From assembly GCF_018502625.1 (NCBI RefSeq), contig NZ_CP075566.1:1059001-1123000 (forward strand): 64,000 bases of DNA, read 5' to 3'. Below the pieces are notes generated by a model. The model had not been told where the DNA came from and did not search any database. It saw only the letters and a list, made by a program, of their open reading frames with translations. Below are positions 34,150-45,814 of the stretch, one piece after another. Position 1 is the first letter of the stretch; every line of letters begins with the position of its first letter. Origin of the DNA: Pseudomonas hormoni. GTDB lineage: Bacteria > Pseudomonadota > Gammaproteobacteria > Pseudomonadales > Pseudomonadaceae. The position numbers and the translations under genes are program-made.

Positions 34150-35373
34150 ATGGCTATCGAAATCAAAGCCCCCACTTTCCCGGAATCGGTTGCCGATGGC
34201 ACCGTTGCCACCTGGCACAAAAAACCGGGCGACGCTGTAAAGCGTGATGACCTGATCGTCGACATCGAAACCGACAAGGTTGTGCTGGAAGTGTTGGCGA
34301 CTGCTGACGGCGTGCTGGGCGCTATCGTCAAGAACGAAGGCGACACCGTTCTGTCCGACGAAGTCCTGGGCTCCATCGAAACGGGCGGCGCTGCTGCCGC
34401 TGCTCCGGCTGCCGCTGCTGCTCCGGCCGCGGCACAGGCTGCTGCTCCAGCCGCCGAAGGCGAAGACGATCCTGTTGCTGCACCGGCTGCTCGCAAGCTG
34501 GCTGAAGAAAACGGCATCAACATCGCTTCCGTTGCCGGCACCGGCAAAGGCGGTCGTGTGACCAAGGAAGACGTGGTCGCTGCTGTTGCCGCGAAGAAAG
34601 CCGCTCCGGCTGCCGCACCTGCCAAGGCTGCTGCTCCTGCTGCTTCCGCTCCCGTGTTCGCCGCTGGCGACCGCATCGAGAAGCGCGTACCGATGACCCG
34701 CGTTCGCGCTACCGTGGCCAAGCGTCTGGTAGAAGCTCAATCGAACATGGCGATGCTGACCACGTTCAACGAAGTCGACATGACCGAAGTCATGGCCCTG
34801 CGTTCGAAGTACAAGGACCTGTTCGAGAAGTCCCACAACGGCGTACGCCTGGGCTTCATGTCGTTCTTCGTGAAAGCGGCCACCGAAGCGCTGAAACGCT
34901 TCCCGGCTGTCAACGCGTCGATCGACGGTTCCGACATCGTTTACCACGGCTACGCTGACGTCGGTGTCGCTGTTTCCAGCGACCGCGGTCTGGTTGTACC
35001 GGTTCTGCGTAACGCCGAACTGATGAGCCTGGCTGAAATCGAAGGCGGCATCGCCACCTTCGGCAAGAAGGCTCGCGACGGCAAACTGTCGATGGACGAA
35101 ATGACCGGCGGTACGTTCACCATCACCAACGGTGGTACCTTCGGTTCGATGATGTCGACTCCGATCGTCAACCCGCCGCAAGCGGCAATCCTGGGCATGC
35201 ACAACATTCTGCAGCGTCCGATGGCGATCAACGGTCAGGTCGTGATCCGTCCGATGATGTACCTGGCTCTGTCCTACGATCACCGTCTGATCGATGGCAA
35301 AGAAGCTGTGACCTTCCTGGTTACCATCAAGAACCTGCTGGAAGACCCGGCTCGTTTGCTGCTGGATATCTGA
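34150..35373 (+). CDS. sucB: Dihydrolipoyllysine succinyltransferase (E2o)
   Basis: A 407-residue E2 core protein. One N-terminal lipoyl domain (about 1-77; lipoylated Lys in [10 protein letters not shown]), an alanine/proline-rich linker, a peripheral-subunit-binding domain (about 110-147: [20 protein letters not shown]), a second linker, and the catalytic domain (about 175-407) ending with [16 protein letters not shown] and its active His. It transfers succinyl groups to CoA. The next gene, lpdG, is separated by 110 nt holding two strong hairpins. Confidence 0.97.
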   Translation: MAIEIKAPTFPESVADGTVATWHKKPGDAVKRDDLIVDIETDKVVLEVLATADGVLGAIVKNEGDTVLSDEVLGSIETGGAAAAAPAAAAAPAAAQAAAPAAEGEDDPVAAPAARKLAEENGINIASVAGTGKGGRVTKEDVVAAVAAKKAAPAAAPAKAAAPAASAPVFAAGDRIEKRVPMTRVRATVAKRLVEAQSNMAMLTTFNEVDMTEVMALRSKYKDLFEKSHNGVRLGFMSFFVKAATEALKRFPAVNASIDGSDIVYHGYADVGVAVSSDRGLVVPVLRNAELMSLAEIEGGIATFGKKARDGKLSMDEMTGGTFTITNGGTFGSMMSTPIVNPPQAAILGMHNILQRPMAINGQVVIRPMMYLALSYDHRLIDGKEAVTFLVTIKNLLEDPARLLLDI

Positions 35374-35384
35374 TTTCGTTGCAC

Positions 35385-35457
35385 GGGCCGCTGCTTGACG
35401 GGCGGCCCATCTGTAATGACCAGCTTCGTCCCACGACAGTCCCCAAAAGGGACTGTC
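35385..35457 (+). promoter_or_regulatory. Two intercistronic stem-loops between sucB and lpdG
   Basis: GGGCCGC (35385-35391) pairs with GCGGCCC (35402-35408), and GACAGTCCC (35435-35443) with GGGACTGTC (35449-35457). Neither has a U-tract, so they more likely set mRNA processing or stability than stop transcription. Confidence 0.55.
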
Positions 35458-35480
35458 CGGTTTGATTCGAGAAGGAATGA

Positions 35481-36920
<1,440 letters not shown>

Positions 36921-36965
36921 GACAATAAGAAACCACGGCGGTATGGCCCGTCGTGAGCCTTGCAT

Positions 36966-37082
36966 GCAAGACTCACCGCGGAATATCCGCTGGACGCAGT
37001 CTTGCGTAGCTGCACCGGTTGTCCGGAAAGGCTACGCAAGCAGCAGTCACAGGTGGTGCGGCACTTGAACAAGTGCAGCACC
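36966..37082 (+). promoter_or_regulatory. sucC leader with mutually exclusive hairpins (likely sucC RNA motif)
   Basis: Stem A: GCAAGACT (36966-36973) with AGTCTTGC (36998-37005), with an inner GCGGA/TCCGC hairpin. Stem B: CTTGCGTAGC (37001-37010) with GCTACGCAAG (37031-37040). Bases 37001-37005 belong to both stems, so they cannot form together. Stem C: GGTGC-G-GCACTT (37055-37066) with AAGTGC-A-GCACC (37071-37082). The site upstream of sucC in Pseudomonas matches the location of the published sucC candidate RNA motif; the identity is not model-checked. Confidence 0.6.
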
Positions 37083-37116
37083 GAATGCGCAGTACCTAAC
37101 GAAGACGGTAATAAGC

Positions 37117-38283
37117 ATGAATCTTCACGAGTATCAGGGTAAGCAGCTGTTCGCTGAGTACGGCCTGCCAGTTTCCACCGGTTATGCGGTAGACACCCCG
37201 GAAGCAGCAGCAGAAGCTTGCGACAAAATCGGCGGCACCGAGTGGGTCGTCAAAGCCCAGGTCCACGCTGGTGGTCGCGGTAAAGCGGGCGGCGTAAAGC
37301 TGGTTCGCAGCAAAGAAGACGCCAAGGCATTCGCACAACAGTGGCTGGGCAAGCGTCTGGTGACTTACCAGACTGATGCCAATGGTCAGCCAGTCACCAA
37401 GATCCTGGTTGAATCGTGCACTGATATCGCTAAAGAGCTGTACCTGGGCGCTGTCGTTGACCGTTCGAGCCGTCGCATCGTGTTCATGGCTTCCACCGAA
37501 GGTGGCGTGGACATCGAGAAAATCGCTCACGACACCCCTGAGAAAATCCTCAAGGCCACTATCGATCCACTGGTTGGCGCTCAGCCATTCCAGGGTCGCG
37601 AGCTGGCATTCCAGCTGGGTCTGGAAGGCAAGCAGGTTGCTCAGTTCGCCAAGATCTTCGTAGGTCTGGCCAAGCTGTTCAAGGATCACGACCTGGCTCT
37701 GCTGGAAGTGAACCCGCTGGTGATCAAGGCTGACGGCGATCTGCATTGCCTCGACGCCAAGATCAACATCGACGCCAACGCCATGTACCGTCAGCCTAAG
37801 CTGAAGACTTTCCACGATCCGTCGCAAGACGATCCGCGCGAAGCGCACGCTGCCAAGTTCGAACTGAACTACGTAGCGCTGGAAGGCAACATCGGTTGCA
37901 TGGTCAACGGTGCTGGCCTGGCCATGGGTACCATGGACATCGTCAACCTGCATGGCGGCAAACCAGCCAACTTCCTCGACGTGGGCGGCGGTGCTACCAA
38001 AGAACGCGTTACCGAAGCGTTCAAGATCATCCTGTCCGACACTAACGTCGCTGCAGTACTGGTCAACATCTTCGGCGGCATCGTTCGTTGCGACATGATT
38101 GCCGAAGGCATCATCGGCGCTGTGAAAGAAGTCGGCGTGAAAATCCCGGTTGTTGTTCGCCTTGAAGGCAACAACGCTGAGCTGGGCGCTAAAGTACTGG
38201 CAGAAAGCGGTTTGAACATCATCGCTGCTACCAGCCTGACCGACGCTGCTCAACAAGTCGTTAAAGCTGCGGAGGGCAAATAA
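37117..38283 (+). CDS. sucC: Succinyl-CoA ligase beta subunit
   Basis: A 388-residue ATP-grasp protein that, with SucD, converts succinyl-CoA to succinate with formation of ATP or [63 protein letters not shown] and [18 protein letters not shown] are diagnostic. It is preceded by a 196-nt structured leader and shares one base with sucD. Confidence 0.97.
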   Translation: MNLHEYQGKQLFAEYGLPVSTGYAVDTPEAAAEACDKIGGTEWVVKAQVHAGGRGKAGGVKLVRSKEDAKAFAQQWLGKRLVTYQTDANGQPVTKILVESCTDIAKELYLGAVVDRSSRRIVFMASTEGGVDIEKIAHDTPEKILKATIDPLVGAQPFQGRELAFQLGLEGKQVAQFAKIFVGLAKLFKDHDLALLEVNPLVIKADGDLHCLDAKINIDANAMYRQPKLKTFHDPSQDDPREAHAAKFELNYVALEGNIGCMVNGAGLAMGTMDIVNLHGGKPANFLDVGGGATKERVTEAFKIILSDTNVAAVLVNIFGGIVRCDMIAEGIIGAVKEVGVKIPVVVRLEGNNAELGAKVLAESGLNIIAATSLTDAAQQVVKAAEGK

Positions 38284-39164
38284 TGAGCGTCCTGATCAAT
38301 AAAGACACCAAAGTTATCTGCCAGGGTATTACCGGTTCGCAAGGTAGTTTCCACACCCAGCAAGCCATCGAGTACGGCACCAAGATGGTTGGTGGTGTAA
38401 CTCCAGGCAAAGGCGGCACCGAGCACCTGGGTCTGCCAGTGTTCAACACCGTGAAAGACGCTGTAGCTGCCACTGGCGCCACCGCCAGCGTGATCTACGT
38501 TCCAGCTCCTTTCTGCAAGGACTCCATCCTGGAAGCAGCATTCGGCGGCATCAAGCTGATCGTTTGCATCACTGAAGGCATTCCTACCCTGGACATGCTG
38601 GATGCCAAGGTCAAGTGCGACGAGCTGGGTATCACCCTGATCGGCCCTAACTGCCCAGGCGTGATCACTCCAGGCGAATGCAAGATCGGCATCATGCCAG
38701 GTCACATTCACTTGCCAGGCAAGGTCGGTATCGTTTCCCGTTCCGGCACCCTGACCTACGAAGCTGTCAAGCAGACCACTGACGCCGGTTTCGGTCAGTC
38801 GACTTGCGTCGGCATCGGCGGTGACCCGATCCCGGGTTCGAACTTCATCGACATCCTGAAGCTGTTCCAGGAAGACCCGAAGACCGAAGCGATCGTCATG
38901 ATCGGCGAGATCGGCGGTTCGGCTGAAGAAGAAGCGGCTGCTTACATCAAGGCACACGTGACCAAGCCGGTTGTTTCCTACATCGCTGGTGTGACTGCTC
39001 CTCCGGGCAAGCGCATGGGCCATGCTGGCGCAATCATCTCTGGCGGCAAGGGCACTGCAGACGAGAAGTTCGCTGCCCTGGAAGACGCAGGCGTTAAAAC
39101 CGTGCGTTCGCTGGCAGACATCGGCAAGGCTTTGTCCGAGCTGACCGGTTGGGCTGTCAAGTAA
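38283..39164 (+). CDS. sucD: Succinyl-CoA ligase alpha subunit
   Basis: A 293-residue CoA-binding partner of Suc[29 protein letters not shown] and [18 protein letters not shown] form the CoA site. [21 protein letters not shown] holds the phosphorylated histidine. The start codon overlaps the sucC stop (TAATG). It is the last gene of the TCA set, followed by a very stable terminator. Confidence 0.97.
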   Translation: MSVLINKDTKVICQGITGSQGSFHTQQAIEYGTKMVGGVTPGKGGTEHLGLPVFNTVKDAVAATGATASVIYVPAPFCKDSILEAAFGGIKLIVCITEGIPTLDMLDAKVKCDELGITLIGPNCPGVITPGECKIGIMPGHIHLPGKVGIVSRSGTLTYEAVKQTTDAGFGQSTCVGIGGDPIPGSNFIDILKLFQEDPKTEAIVMIGEIGGSAEEEAAAYIKAHVTKPVVSYIAGVTAPPGKRMGHAGAIISGGKGTADEKFAALEDAGVKTVRSLADIGKALSELTGWAVK

Positions 39165-39191
39165 GCCTCGCGCTTAGCTGACGCTTCACCA

Positions 39192-39225
39192 GACAAAGGC
39201 CACCTTCGGGTGGCCTTTGTCGTTT
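39192..39225 (+). terminator. Terminator of the suc operon
   Basis: A perfect 13-bp stem GACAAAGGCCACC / GGTGGCCTTTGTC closed by a TTCG tetraloop, followed by a short GTTT, 27 nt after sucD. Confidence 0.9.
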
Positions 39226-39252
39226 CCGGAATTCGAGATCTCCACAGGGCTT

Positions 39253-39390
39253 TTTGTGGCGAGGGAGCTTGCTCCCGTTCGGCTGCGCAGCAGACGCAAA
39301 ACGAACAAGCACAAACTGCCTTATGTAATACAAGTGCAGGTTTTGGGGGCGCTTCGCACCCCAGCTGGAGCAAGCTCCCTCGCCACAGGG
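39253..39390. repeat. REPIN (GTGGCGAGGGAGC type)
   Basis: Inverted palindromes at 39255-39277 and 39365-39389. The right half has a variant AGCTGGAGC in place of AGCGGGAGC. Confidence 0.88.
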
Positions 39391-39628
39391 TTCGATGTCG
39401 GAAATTTAGATATGTAAACGCGACACGGAAATGTCGCAGATCGGAATGTTCGCCCTCTAACAGTGCGTTTGTCGCGCAAATTCGTTAGGCTAGCCGCCAT
39501 TTTTGCGTCCGCGACCCACAAGGTTGCTTCGCGCTAAAGGGTCGATCCTATGCGGACCGACAGCATTTCCCTCACCCATAAGGGAAATCCCTCTCTAAAT
39601 TCCGATTCAGTAGTGTGGTATTTCCTTA
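39391..39628. other. brnQ upstream region
   Basis: 238 bp without a supported gene. GCGACACGGAAATGTCGC near 39420 can form a small hairpin. No strong promoter match was found. The brnQ ATG lacks a good ribosome site (TATTTCCTTA precedes it). Confidence 0.4.
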
Positions 39629-40942
39629 ATGAAAGTGTTGAAAGGCCAGGACATCCTGGCACTTGGTTTTATGACGTTTGCCCTGTTCGTCGGGGCTGGC
39701 AACATCATCTTCCCGCCTATCGTCGGTTTGCAGTCGGGGCCTCATGTCTGGATGGCGGCGCTGGGCTTTCTGATCACCGCGGTCGGTCTGCCGGTGATCA
39801 CCGTGGTGGCCCTGGCCAAGGTCGGCGGCGCAATGGATGCCTTGAGCAGTCCGATCGGCAAAGTCGCGGGTGGTTTGCTGGCCGCTGCGTGCTACCTCGC
39901 CGTTGGCCCGCTGTTCGCGACGCCGCGCACCGCGACCGTATCGTTCGAAGTGGGCCTGGCGCCGCTGACCGGCGAAAGCCCGCTGGCGCTGTTCCTCTAT
40001 AGCTCGGTGTACTTCCTGCTGGTGTTCTTCATCTCGCTCTACCCGGGCCGTTTGCTGGATACCGTCGGACGGTTTCTCGCGCCGCTGAAGATCATCGCCC
40101 TGGCCGCTCTCGGCATCGCCGCGTTCGCGCTGCCGGCCGGTGATATCGGCGTGGCGACGCCTGAGTATGTCGCAGCACCGTTCTCCCAGGGCTTCATCAA
40201 TGGTTACCTGACCATGGATACCCTCGGTGCGCTGGTGTTCGGCATTGTCATCGTCAACGCCATCCGCTCCCGTGGTGTCGAGTCGCCGGTGTTGATCACT
40301 CGCTATGCGATCATTGCCGGGTTGATTGCGGGTGTTGGCCTGGCGCTGGTGTATGTCAGCCTGTTCCGCCTCGGTTCGGGCAGCCATGAAGTGGCTGCCG
40401 GCGCGACCAACGGCGCGGCGGTATTGCACGCTTACGTTCAACACACCTTTGGATCGTTGGGCAGCGGTTTCCTTGCGGTGCTGATCTCGTTGGCCTGCCT
40501 GGTCACAGCGGTCGGTCTGACCTGCGCCTGCGCCGAATACTTCAGCCGTGTACTGCCACTGTCCTACAAGACGTTGGTCATTATCCTGGCCGTGTTTTCC
40601 CTGTTTGTGTCCAACCTGGGCCTCACCAAGCTGATCGCGTTCTCGATCCCGGTACTCACCGCGATCTACCCGCCGTGCATCGCGCTGGTCGCCCTGAGCT
40701 TCTGTAAGGACTTCTGGCATGAGCAGGGCCGCATCGTCGGTCCGGTGATGCTGGTGTCGTTCATCTTCGGCCTGATCGACGCGCTCAAGGGGGCGGGTCT
40801 GGCGGAGTGGATGCCGGCGCAACTGGCTCACCTGCCGCTGAGCGAGCAAGGTCTGGCGTGGCTGGTGCCTTCGGTCATGACGCTGGTGGTTGCAGTGGTT
40901 TGTGACCGCCTGCTGGGCAAGCGCGAAGAAGCGTTGGCTTAA
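39629..40942 (+). CDS. brnQ: Branched-chain amino acid transport protein BrnQ
   Basis: A 437-residue LIVCS-family symporter with about 12 helices. [30 protein letters not shown] and [18 protein letters not shown] are typical. It takes up leucine, isoleucine and valine with Na+ or H+. It is monocistronic between a REPIN and a strong terminator. The ribosome site before 39629 is weak, so a slightly different start cannot be excluded, but the protein begins exactly at the conserved N-terminus. Confidence 0.94.
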   Translation: MKVLKGQDILALGFMTFALFVGAGNIIFPPIVGLQSGPHVWMAALGFLITAVGLPVITVVALAKVGGAMDALSSPIGKVAGGLLAAACYLAVGPLFATPRTATVSFEVGLAPLTGESPLALFLYSSVYFLLVFFISLYPGRLLDTVGRFLAPLKIIALAALGIAAFALPAGDIGVATPEYVAAPFSQGFINGYLTMDTLGALVFGIVIVNAIRSRGVESPVLITRYAIIAGLIAGVGLALVYVSLFRLGSGSHEVAAGATNGAAVLHAYVQHTFGSLGSGFLAVLISLACLVTAVGLTCACAEYFSRVLPLSYKTLVIILAVFSLFVSNLGLTKLIAFSIPVLTAIYPPCIALVALSFCKDFWHEQGRIVGPVMLVSFIFGLIDALKGAGLAEWMPAQLAHLPLSEQGLAWLVPSVMTLVVAVVCDRLLGKREEALA

Positions 40943-40984
40943 GTCGCTTCAAACCCGTCAAAAGCGGGTCTTGAGCTACAACAG

Positions 40985-41018
40985 AAATGCCCCGTATCAA
41001 TCGATACGGGGCATTTTT
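40985..41018 (+). terminator. Rho-independent terminator of brnQ
   Basis: A 14-bp perfect stem AAATGCCCCGTATC / GATACGGGGCATTT with an AATC loop, followed by TTT. Confidence 0.93.
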
Positions 41019-41077
41019 TATGCGCGTGATGCAGTGTCTTTTTCCTTGAGCTAACGTCGAACCACTACAATCCCCCC

Positions 41078-41193
41078 CTGTGGGAGCGAGCCTGTGTGGC
41101 GAGGGAGCTTGCTCCCGCTGGGTCGCGAAGCGGCCCCAAAAGCTTTGCGACTGCTTCGCAGCCGAGCGGGAGCAAGCTCCCTTGCCACACAGG
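41078..41193. repeat. REPIN (GTGGCGAGGGAGC type, reversed spacer)
   Basis: Same palindromes and nearly the same spacer as at 4567 and 10541, but the spacer is in the opposite orientation (GGGTCGCGAAGCGGCCCC first). Confidence 0.9.
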
Positions 41194-41230
41194 GTTTCGG
41201 ATCCTCCGCAAACACATCACAAGGACCTGC

Positions 41231-41968
41231 ATGTCGTTCATCCACGCCAACCTGATCCACATTCTCGCCGCCGTCTGGTTTGCCATCTGCTGGGGTGGCT
41301 ACACCCGTTATGCAACGTGGAAGGGCCGCGACACCGCGTGCCTGGCCAGTGTGCTTCACCTGTACCGCGAAGACTGGATGCGCCGCATGCTGCTGCGCGA
41401 CAACCGCATCGCCGACGCCAGTGTGGTCGGCAACCTTGAGCGCAACGCTTCGTTCTTCGCCTCGAGCACGCTGATTATCCTGGCCGGCATTCTCACGGTG
41501 CTGGGGGCGTCAGAAAGAGCCGTGTCTTTGCTGGCGGATATCCCGATGGTGCAGCAGGCCTCCCAGGGGATGTCCGAGATCAAGTTGCTGTGCCTGGCGC
41601 TGGTGTTTGTGTATGCGTTCTTTACGTTCAGCTGGTGCATGCGCCAATACAACTTCGCGGCCATTCTGATCGGTTCGGCACCCATGGTCGGCGAGCGCCA
41701 TGTCTCGGAGCAGGAGCGAAAAGCCTTTGCGGCCCGGGCGGCGCGGGTCATCTCAATGGCCGCCAACCAGTTCAACTTTGGCCTGCGCTCCTACTACTTC
41801 GGCATGACCATGCTGGCCTGGTTTGTCAGCCCCTGGTTGTTCATGTTGATGAGTGCCGGCGTGGTGTTGGTGCTCTATCGCCGGGAGTTTCATTCCGACG
41901 TTCTCGACGTGATGGTCTATACCCCTACAGAGGCGCCCTTGCCTGAAGCGATCAAAGAGGCTGCTTGA
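41231..41968 (+). CDS. DUF599 family membrane protein
   Basis: A 245-residue protein of the DUF599 family. FIHANLIHILAAVWFAICWGGYTRYA opens it, WMRRMLLRDNRIADASVVGNLERNASFFAS is the conserved cytoplasmic stretch, and NQFNFGLRSYYFGMTMLAWF leads to the last helices. It has about four membrane segments. Function unknown. The start at 41231 follows AAGGACCTGC. Its stop overlaps the MAPEG start by one base, so the two are co-translated. Confidence 0.88.
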   Translation: MSFIHANLIHILAAVWFAICWGGYTRYATWKGRDTACLASVLHLYREDWMRRMLLRDNRIADASVVGNLERNASFFASSTLIILAGILTVLGASERAVSLLADIPMVQQASQGMSEIKLLCLALVFVYAFFTFSWCMRQYNFAAILIGSAPMVGERHVSEQERKAFAARAARVISMAANQFNFGLRSYYFGMTMLAWFVSPWLFMLMSAGVVLVLYRREFHSDVLDVMVYTPTEAPLPEAIKEAA

Positions 41969-42369
41969 TGAGTATTCCGTTCTGGTGTGTGTTTATCAGC
42001 GCCTTGCTGATTTACGTGGCCCGCATGCCGGTGGCCAAGGCCATGAAAGAGCAGGGCGGTTACAACAACCATCTGCCACGCCAGCAGCAGGCACAACTCA
42101 CCGGTTTCGGTGCCCGAGCGGTGGCGGCCCATCAGAACTGCTTCGAAGCCTTCATATTGTTCGCGGTGGGGGTGTTGATGGCGCACACCACACAGACGGC
42201 GGGATGGCTGATTGATTCGCTGGCAATCATCTTCGTGATTACGCGCATCATTTACTTATTGTGTTATTGGGGCGATCTCGCCTGGCAACGAAGTCTGGTG
42301 TGGTTTGTCGGATTAGTGTGTTCGTTGCTGTTGATGATTAGTCCGACTTTTAGAACTATTTTGCTCTAA
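41968..42369 (+). CDS. MAPEG family membrane protein
   Basis: A 133-residue four-helix protein of the MAPEG family (membrane-associated proteins in eicosanoid and glutathione metabolism). RARAVAAHQNCFEAFILFAVGV-type pattern GARAVAAHQNCFEAF and ITRIIYLLCYWGDLAWQRSLVW are the conserved parts. Bacterial members may have glutathione-dependent activity, but the role here is unknown. The ATG at 41968 overlaps the DUF599 stop (TGATG). Confidence 0.88.
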   Translation: MSIPFWCVFISALLIYVARMPVAKAMKEQGGYNNHLPRQQQAQLTGFGARAVAAHQNCFEAFILFAVGVLMAHTTQTAGWLIDSLAIIFVITRIIYLLCYWGDLAWQRSLVWFVGLVCSLLLMISPTFRTILL

Positions 42370-42390
42370 CGTGGAAAATGACAAGCAAAA

Positions 42391-42416
42391 GAAAACCCGC
42401 TCTTGGCGGGTTTTCT
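42391..42416. terminator. Two-way terminator
   Basis: AAAACCCGC / GCGGGTTTT stem with a short loop, A-rich on the left and T-rich on the right. It is shared by MAPEG (+) and the small lipoprotein (-). Confidence 0.9.
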
Positions 42417-42436
42417 TTATCACGCTAAAAACTGTT

Positions 42437-42670
42437 TTAGTTTTTAGGTGCTTCTTTTGCAGCGGCTTCGTTCGATTCAGCCTGAGCTTTGGCAGCTTCG
42501 GCGTTTTCTTTCGCTGCGTCGTTCACTTTATCCTGAGCTTTGTTCATGTCTTGCTGAGCCTGTTCAGCATGTTGGTTGGCATCTTGAGCTTTGTCCTCGG
42601 ATTTTTTATCGCAGGCAGCGAGACCGAGGGAAGCGGTCAACATCAAGGCAATAGCTAAAGTCTTACGCAT
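42437..42670 (-). CDS. Small alanine-rich lipoprotein
   Basis: A 77-residue protein with a lipoprotein signal (MRKTLAIALMLTASLGLAAC, lipid-anchored Cys20). The mature chain is highly charged and alanine-rich, with heptad-like spacing (EDKAQDANQHAEQAQQDMNK), so a helical rod resembling Lpp/OprI-type lipoproteins is likely. No catalytic motif. The ribosome site AAGGAG precedes the ATG. Membrane or periplasmic localisation is inferred from the lipobox. Confidence 0.82.
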   Translation of the reverse strand: MRKTLAIALMLTASLGLAACDKKSEDKAQDANQHAEQAQQDMNKAQDKVNDAAKENAEAAKAQAESNEAAAKEAPKN

Positions 42671-42829
42671 GGGGTGTTTCTCCTTGGGAAAAATATCTAC
42701 TTGGCCTTTCGAGCACAGCCAACAGGGTTAAGTTCCTCAATTCGTTCAGATATATAAGATTATTCCCACGGGAACTTTTACCGAACACGCCTAGTGCGAT
42801 GTCGGAATACTAAGAAGAGTTTTTATCAA

Positions 42830-43306
42830 ATGGCCGAAAACCCCGTTTTTGAGCGCGCGACGCGATTTCTATCGGCATTGCGCCACTGTCAGGTACTCGG
42901 GCTGCGAGTTCACAGCGCCAGCAGTGACGGACTCACCGTGATTCTGCCGTACAGCCCGCAAATCATTGGTAACCCGCAAACTGGCGTGATCCACGGCGGT
43001 GCGCTGACTACCTTGATGGACACCGCGTGTGGCATGTCCACCCTTTGCGTATTGCCCGAGTTCGAAGTTTGCCCGACCCTCGACCTGCGCATCGACTACA
43101 TGCACGCAGCCGAACCGCACAAGGATGTGTATGGCTTTGCCCAATGCTATCGGGTCACCACGGACGTGATCTTCGCCCGTGGTTTTGCCTATAAGGACGA
43201 TCCCGAACAGCCCATCGCCCACGTCGTGGGCACGTTCATGCGCATGGGCAAGGGCGTCAAAGGCACCAAAGGGTTTGGTGGCGTCATCGCCGGAGGGGCG
43301 AAATGA
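42830..43306 (+). CDS. PaaI-type hotdog thioesterase (first of two)
   Basis: A 158-residue hotdog-fold protein. TGVIHGGALTTLMDTACGMS matches the PaaI/DUF4442 active-site region (HGG-x-n-DTA), and TLDLRIDYMHAAEPHKDVYG the second strand. It probably hydrolyses an acyl-CoA, with unknown substrate. The start at 42830 (MAENPVF) follows AAGAAGAG. It overlaps the next thioesterase gene by 4 bases. Confidence 0.88.
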   Translation: MAENPVFERATRFLSALRHCQVLGLRVHSASSDGLTVILPYSPQIIGNPQTGVIHGGALTTLMDTACGMSTLCVLPEFEVCPTLDLRIDYMHAAEPHKDVYGFAQCYRVTTDVIFARGFAYKDDPEQPIAHVVGTFMRMGKGVKGTKGFGGVIAGGAK

Positions 43307-43755
43307 CCGACAATTTCAAGGAACAACTGCAAAAGGCCCATGAGCAGGGCGACTACGCCGCGCTGCTGCACCTGATTCCCTACGCCAAACTGATCGGTGT
43401 CGAATGCTCGCGGGTCGGCGATGACCTGTTGTTTCGCCTCCCGGCGAACAAGGACAATATTGGTAACCCTTTATTGCCGGCGATTCATGGCGGCGTGATT
43501 GCCGGGTTCATGGAGCTGTCCGCCGCCTTGCACTTGCTGATTCTCACCGGTTCGCCGGGCGTGCCGAAGATTATCGACTTTTCCCTCGACTACCTGCGCG
43601 CGGGGCAGTTTCGCGACACCTGGGCCAGATGTCAGGTGTGCCGTCAGGGGCGGCGTGTCGCAAACGTGGCAGTAACCGCCTGGCAAAGCACCGAAGCCGA
43701 GCCCATTGCCACCGCCCGTGCCCACTTCAAAATCGATGAGCCCTTGAAATCCTGA
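43303..43755 (+). CDS. PaaI-type hotdog thioesterase (second of two)
   Basis: A 150-residue hotdog-fold protein: NIGNPLLPAIHGGVIAGFMELSA has the HGG motif but carries Glu in place of the Asp seen in the first copy. IIDFSLDYLRAGQFRDTWARC follows. The overlap with the first gene (ATGA) suggests the two subunits are made together and may form a mixed assembly. Substrate unknown. Confidence 0.86.
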   Translation: MTDNFKEQLQKAHEQGDYAALLHLIPYAKLIGVECSRVGDDLLFRLPANKDNIGNPLLPAIHGGVIAGFMELSAALHLLILTGSPGVPKIIDFSLDYLRAGQFRDTWARCQVCRQGRRVANVAVTAWQSTEAEPIATARAHFKIDEPLKS

Positions 43756-43836
43756 TCCGAGCCCCCAACTTTGATGACAACCCGCCGCCGACCCTCAAGG
43801 TCGCGGCCACTGCCATCTGATTGGAGTTTGATGACC

Positions 43837-45741
43837 ATGAGTGTGGAAACTCAAAAGGAAACCCTGGGCTTCCAGACCGAGGTGAAGCAACTGCTGCACC
43901 TCATGATCCATTCGTTGTATTCCAACAAGGAAATCTTCCTTCGCGAATTGATCTCGAACGCCTCTGACGCTGTCGACAAATTACGTTTCGAAGCCCTGTC
44001 CAAGCCTGAGTTGCTGGAAGGTGGCGCCGAACTGAAAATCCGTGTGAGCTTCGACAAGGACGCTAAAACCGTCACCCTCGAAGACAACGGTATCGGCATG
44101 AGCCGTGAAGACGCGATTACCCACCTGGGCACCATCGCCAAATCCGGCACCGCTGATTTCATGAAACACCTGTCTGGCGATCAGAAAAAAGATTCGCACC
44201 TGATCGGTCAATTTGGCGTGGGTTTCTACTCCGCATTCATCGTCGCCGACAAAGTCGACGTGTTCAGCCGTCGGGCCGGTGCTGCCGCCAGCGAAGGCGT
44301 GCATTGGTCGTCCAAGGGCGAAGGCGATTTTGAAGTGGCCACCGTCGAGAAAGCCGAGCGCGGCACTCGCATCGTGCTGCACCTGAAGTCCGGTGAAGAC
44401 GAGTTCGCCGACGGCTGGCGCCTGCGCAACATCATCAAGAAGTACTCCGACCACATTGCTTTGCCGATCGAGTTGCCGAAAGAAGTGGCAGCTGCTGACG
44501 GCGAAGAGACACCTGCTGTTGAATGGGAAACCGTCAACCGCGCCAGCGCCCTGTGGACCCGTCCTCGCACCGAGATCAAGGACGAGGAATACCAGGAGTT
44601 CTACAAACACATCGCTCATGACTTCGAAAACCCGCTGAGCTGGAGCCACAACAAGGTCGAAGGCAAGCTCGAGTACAGCTCGCTGCTTTATGTTCCGACC
44701 CGTGCTCCGTTCGACCTGTACCAGCGTGAAGCGCCGAAAGGCCTGAAGCTCTACGTGCAGCGCGTGTTCGTGATGGATCAGGCCGAGTCGTTCCTGCCGC
44801 TGTACCTGCGCTTCATCAAAGGCGTGGTCGATTCCAATGACCTGTCGCTGAACGTGTCGCGGGAAATCCTGCAGAAAGACCCGATCATCGATTCCATGAA
44901 GTCGGCGCTGACCAAGCGCGTGCTGGACATGCTGGAAAAACTGGCGAAGAACGAGCCTGAGCAATACAAGGGTTTCTGGAAAAACTTCGGTCAGGTCATG
45001 AAAGAAGGCCCGGCAGAAGACTTCGCCAACAAAGAGAAAATCGCTGGCCTGCTGCGTTTTGCGTCCACTCAGGGCGAAGAAGGCGAGCAAGTCGTGGGTC
45101 TGGCCGAGTATCTGGCTCGCGCCAAGGAAGGTCAGGACAAGATTTACTACCTGACCGGCGAAACCTACGCGCAAGTCAAAAACAGCCCGCACCTGGAAGT
45201 CTTCCGCAAGAAAGGCATCGAAGTGCTGCTGTTGACCGACCGCATCGACGAGTGGCTGATGAGCTACCTCAGCGACTTCGACGGCAAGAGCTTCGTCGAC
45301 GTGGCGCGCGGTGACCTGGACCTGGGCAACCTGGACTCGGAAGAGGACAAGAAAGCCGCGGAAGAAGTCGCCAAGTCCAAAGAAGGTCTGGTCGAGCGTC
45401 TGAAAACCGCGCTGGGCGACTCCGTTGCCGAAGTGCGTGTTTCCCACCGTCTGACCGACTCCCCGGCGATTCTGGCCATCGGCGAGCAGGACCTGGGCAT
45501 GCAGATGCGTCAGATCCTCGAAGCCAGCGGTCAGAAGGTGCCGGATTCGAAGCCGATCTTCGAGTTCAACCCGGCTCACCCGCTGATCGAGAAACTCGAC
45601 AGCGAGCAAAGCGAAGAGCGCTTCGGCGACCTGTCGCACATCCTCTTCGATCAGGCGGCCCTCGCGGCCGGCGACAGCTTGAAAGACCCGGCCGCGTATG
45701 TGCGCCGCCTCAACAAGCTGCTGGTTGAACTGTCGGTTTAA
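43837..45741 (+). CDS. htpG: Chaperone protein HtpG (Hsp90)
   Basis: A 634-residue Hsp90 homologue. The N-terminal ATPase domain contains [31 protein letters not shown] [24 protein letters not shown] and [19 protein letters not shown]. The middle domain ([39 protein letters not shown] pattern) and the C-terminal dimerisation domain follow. I start at 43837 (MSVETQ), the usual Pseudomonas start; the ATG at 43831 is 2 codons upstream and has better GGAG spacing. A terminator follows at 45753. Confidence 0.96.
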   Translation: MSVETQKETLGFQTEVKQLLHLMIHSLYSNKEIFLRELISNASDAVDKLRFEALSKPELLEGGAELKIRVSFDKDAKTVTLEDNGIGMSREDAITHLGTIAKSGTADFMKHLSGDQKKDSHLIGQFGVGFYSAFIVADKVDVFSRRAGAAASEGVHWSSKGEGDFEVATVEKAERGTRIVLHLKSGEDEFADGWRLRNIIKKYSDHIALPIELPKEVAAADGEETPAVEWETVNRASALWTRPRTEIKDEEYQEFYKHIAHDFENPLSWSHNKVEGKLEYSSLLYVPTRAPFDLYQREAPKGLKLYVQRVFVMDQAESFLPLYLRFIKGVVDSNDLSLNVSREILQKDPIIDSMKSALTKRVLDMLEKLAKNEPEQYKGFWKNFGQVMKEGPAEDFANKEKIAGLLRFASTQGEEGEQVVGLAEYLARAKEGQDKIYYLTGETYAQVKNSPHLEVFRKKGIEVLLLTDRIDEWLMSYLSDFDGKSFVDVARGDLDLGNLDSEEDKKAAEEVAKSKEGLVERLKTALGDSVAEVRVSHRLTDSPAILAIGEQDLGMQMRQILEASGQKVPDSKPIFEFNPAHPLIEKLDSEQSEERFGDLSHILFDQAALAAGDSLKDPAAYVRRLNKLLVELSV

Positions 45742-45752
45742 CGGCGTTGTAC

Positions 45753-45778
45753 AAAAAACCCGCTTCGGCGGGTTTTTT
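45753..45778 (+). terminator. Rho-independent terminator of htpG
   Basis: AAAAAACCCGC-TTCG-GCGGGTTTTTT, 11 nt after the stop codon. Confidence 0.93.
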
Positions 45779-45814
45779 TATGCTTGGACTTTTAGTTGGC
45801 GGTGGCAGGCAGGG

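Noticed and set aside
31744..35283. A 1179-codon open frame on the minus strand across sucA-sucB
   Set aside because: It is antisense to two genes with clear domains. Long antisense frames are common in GC-rich, codon-biased genes, and this one has no recognisable motif or ribosome site.
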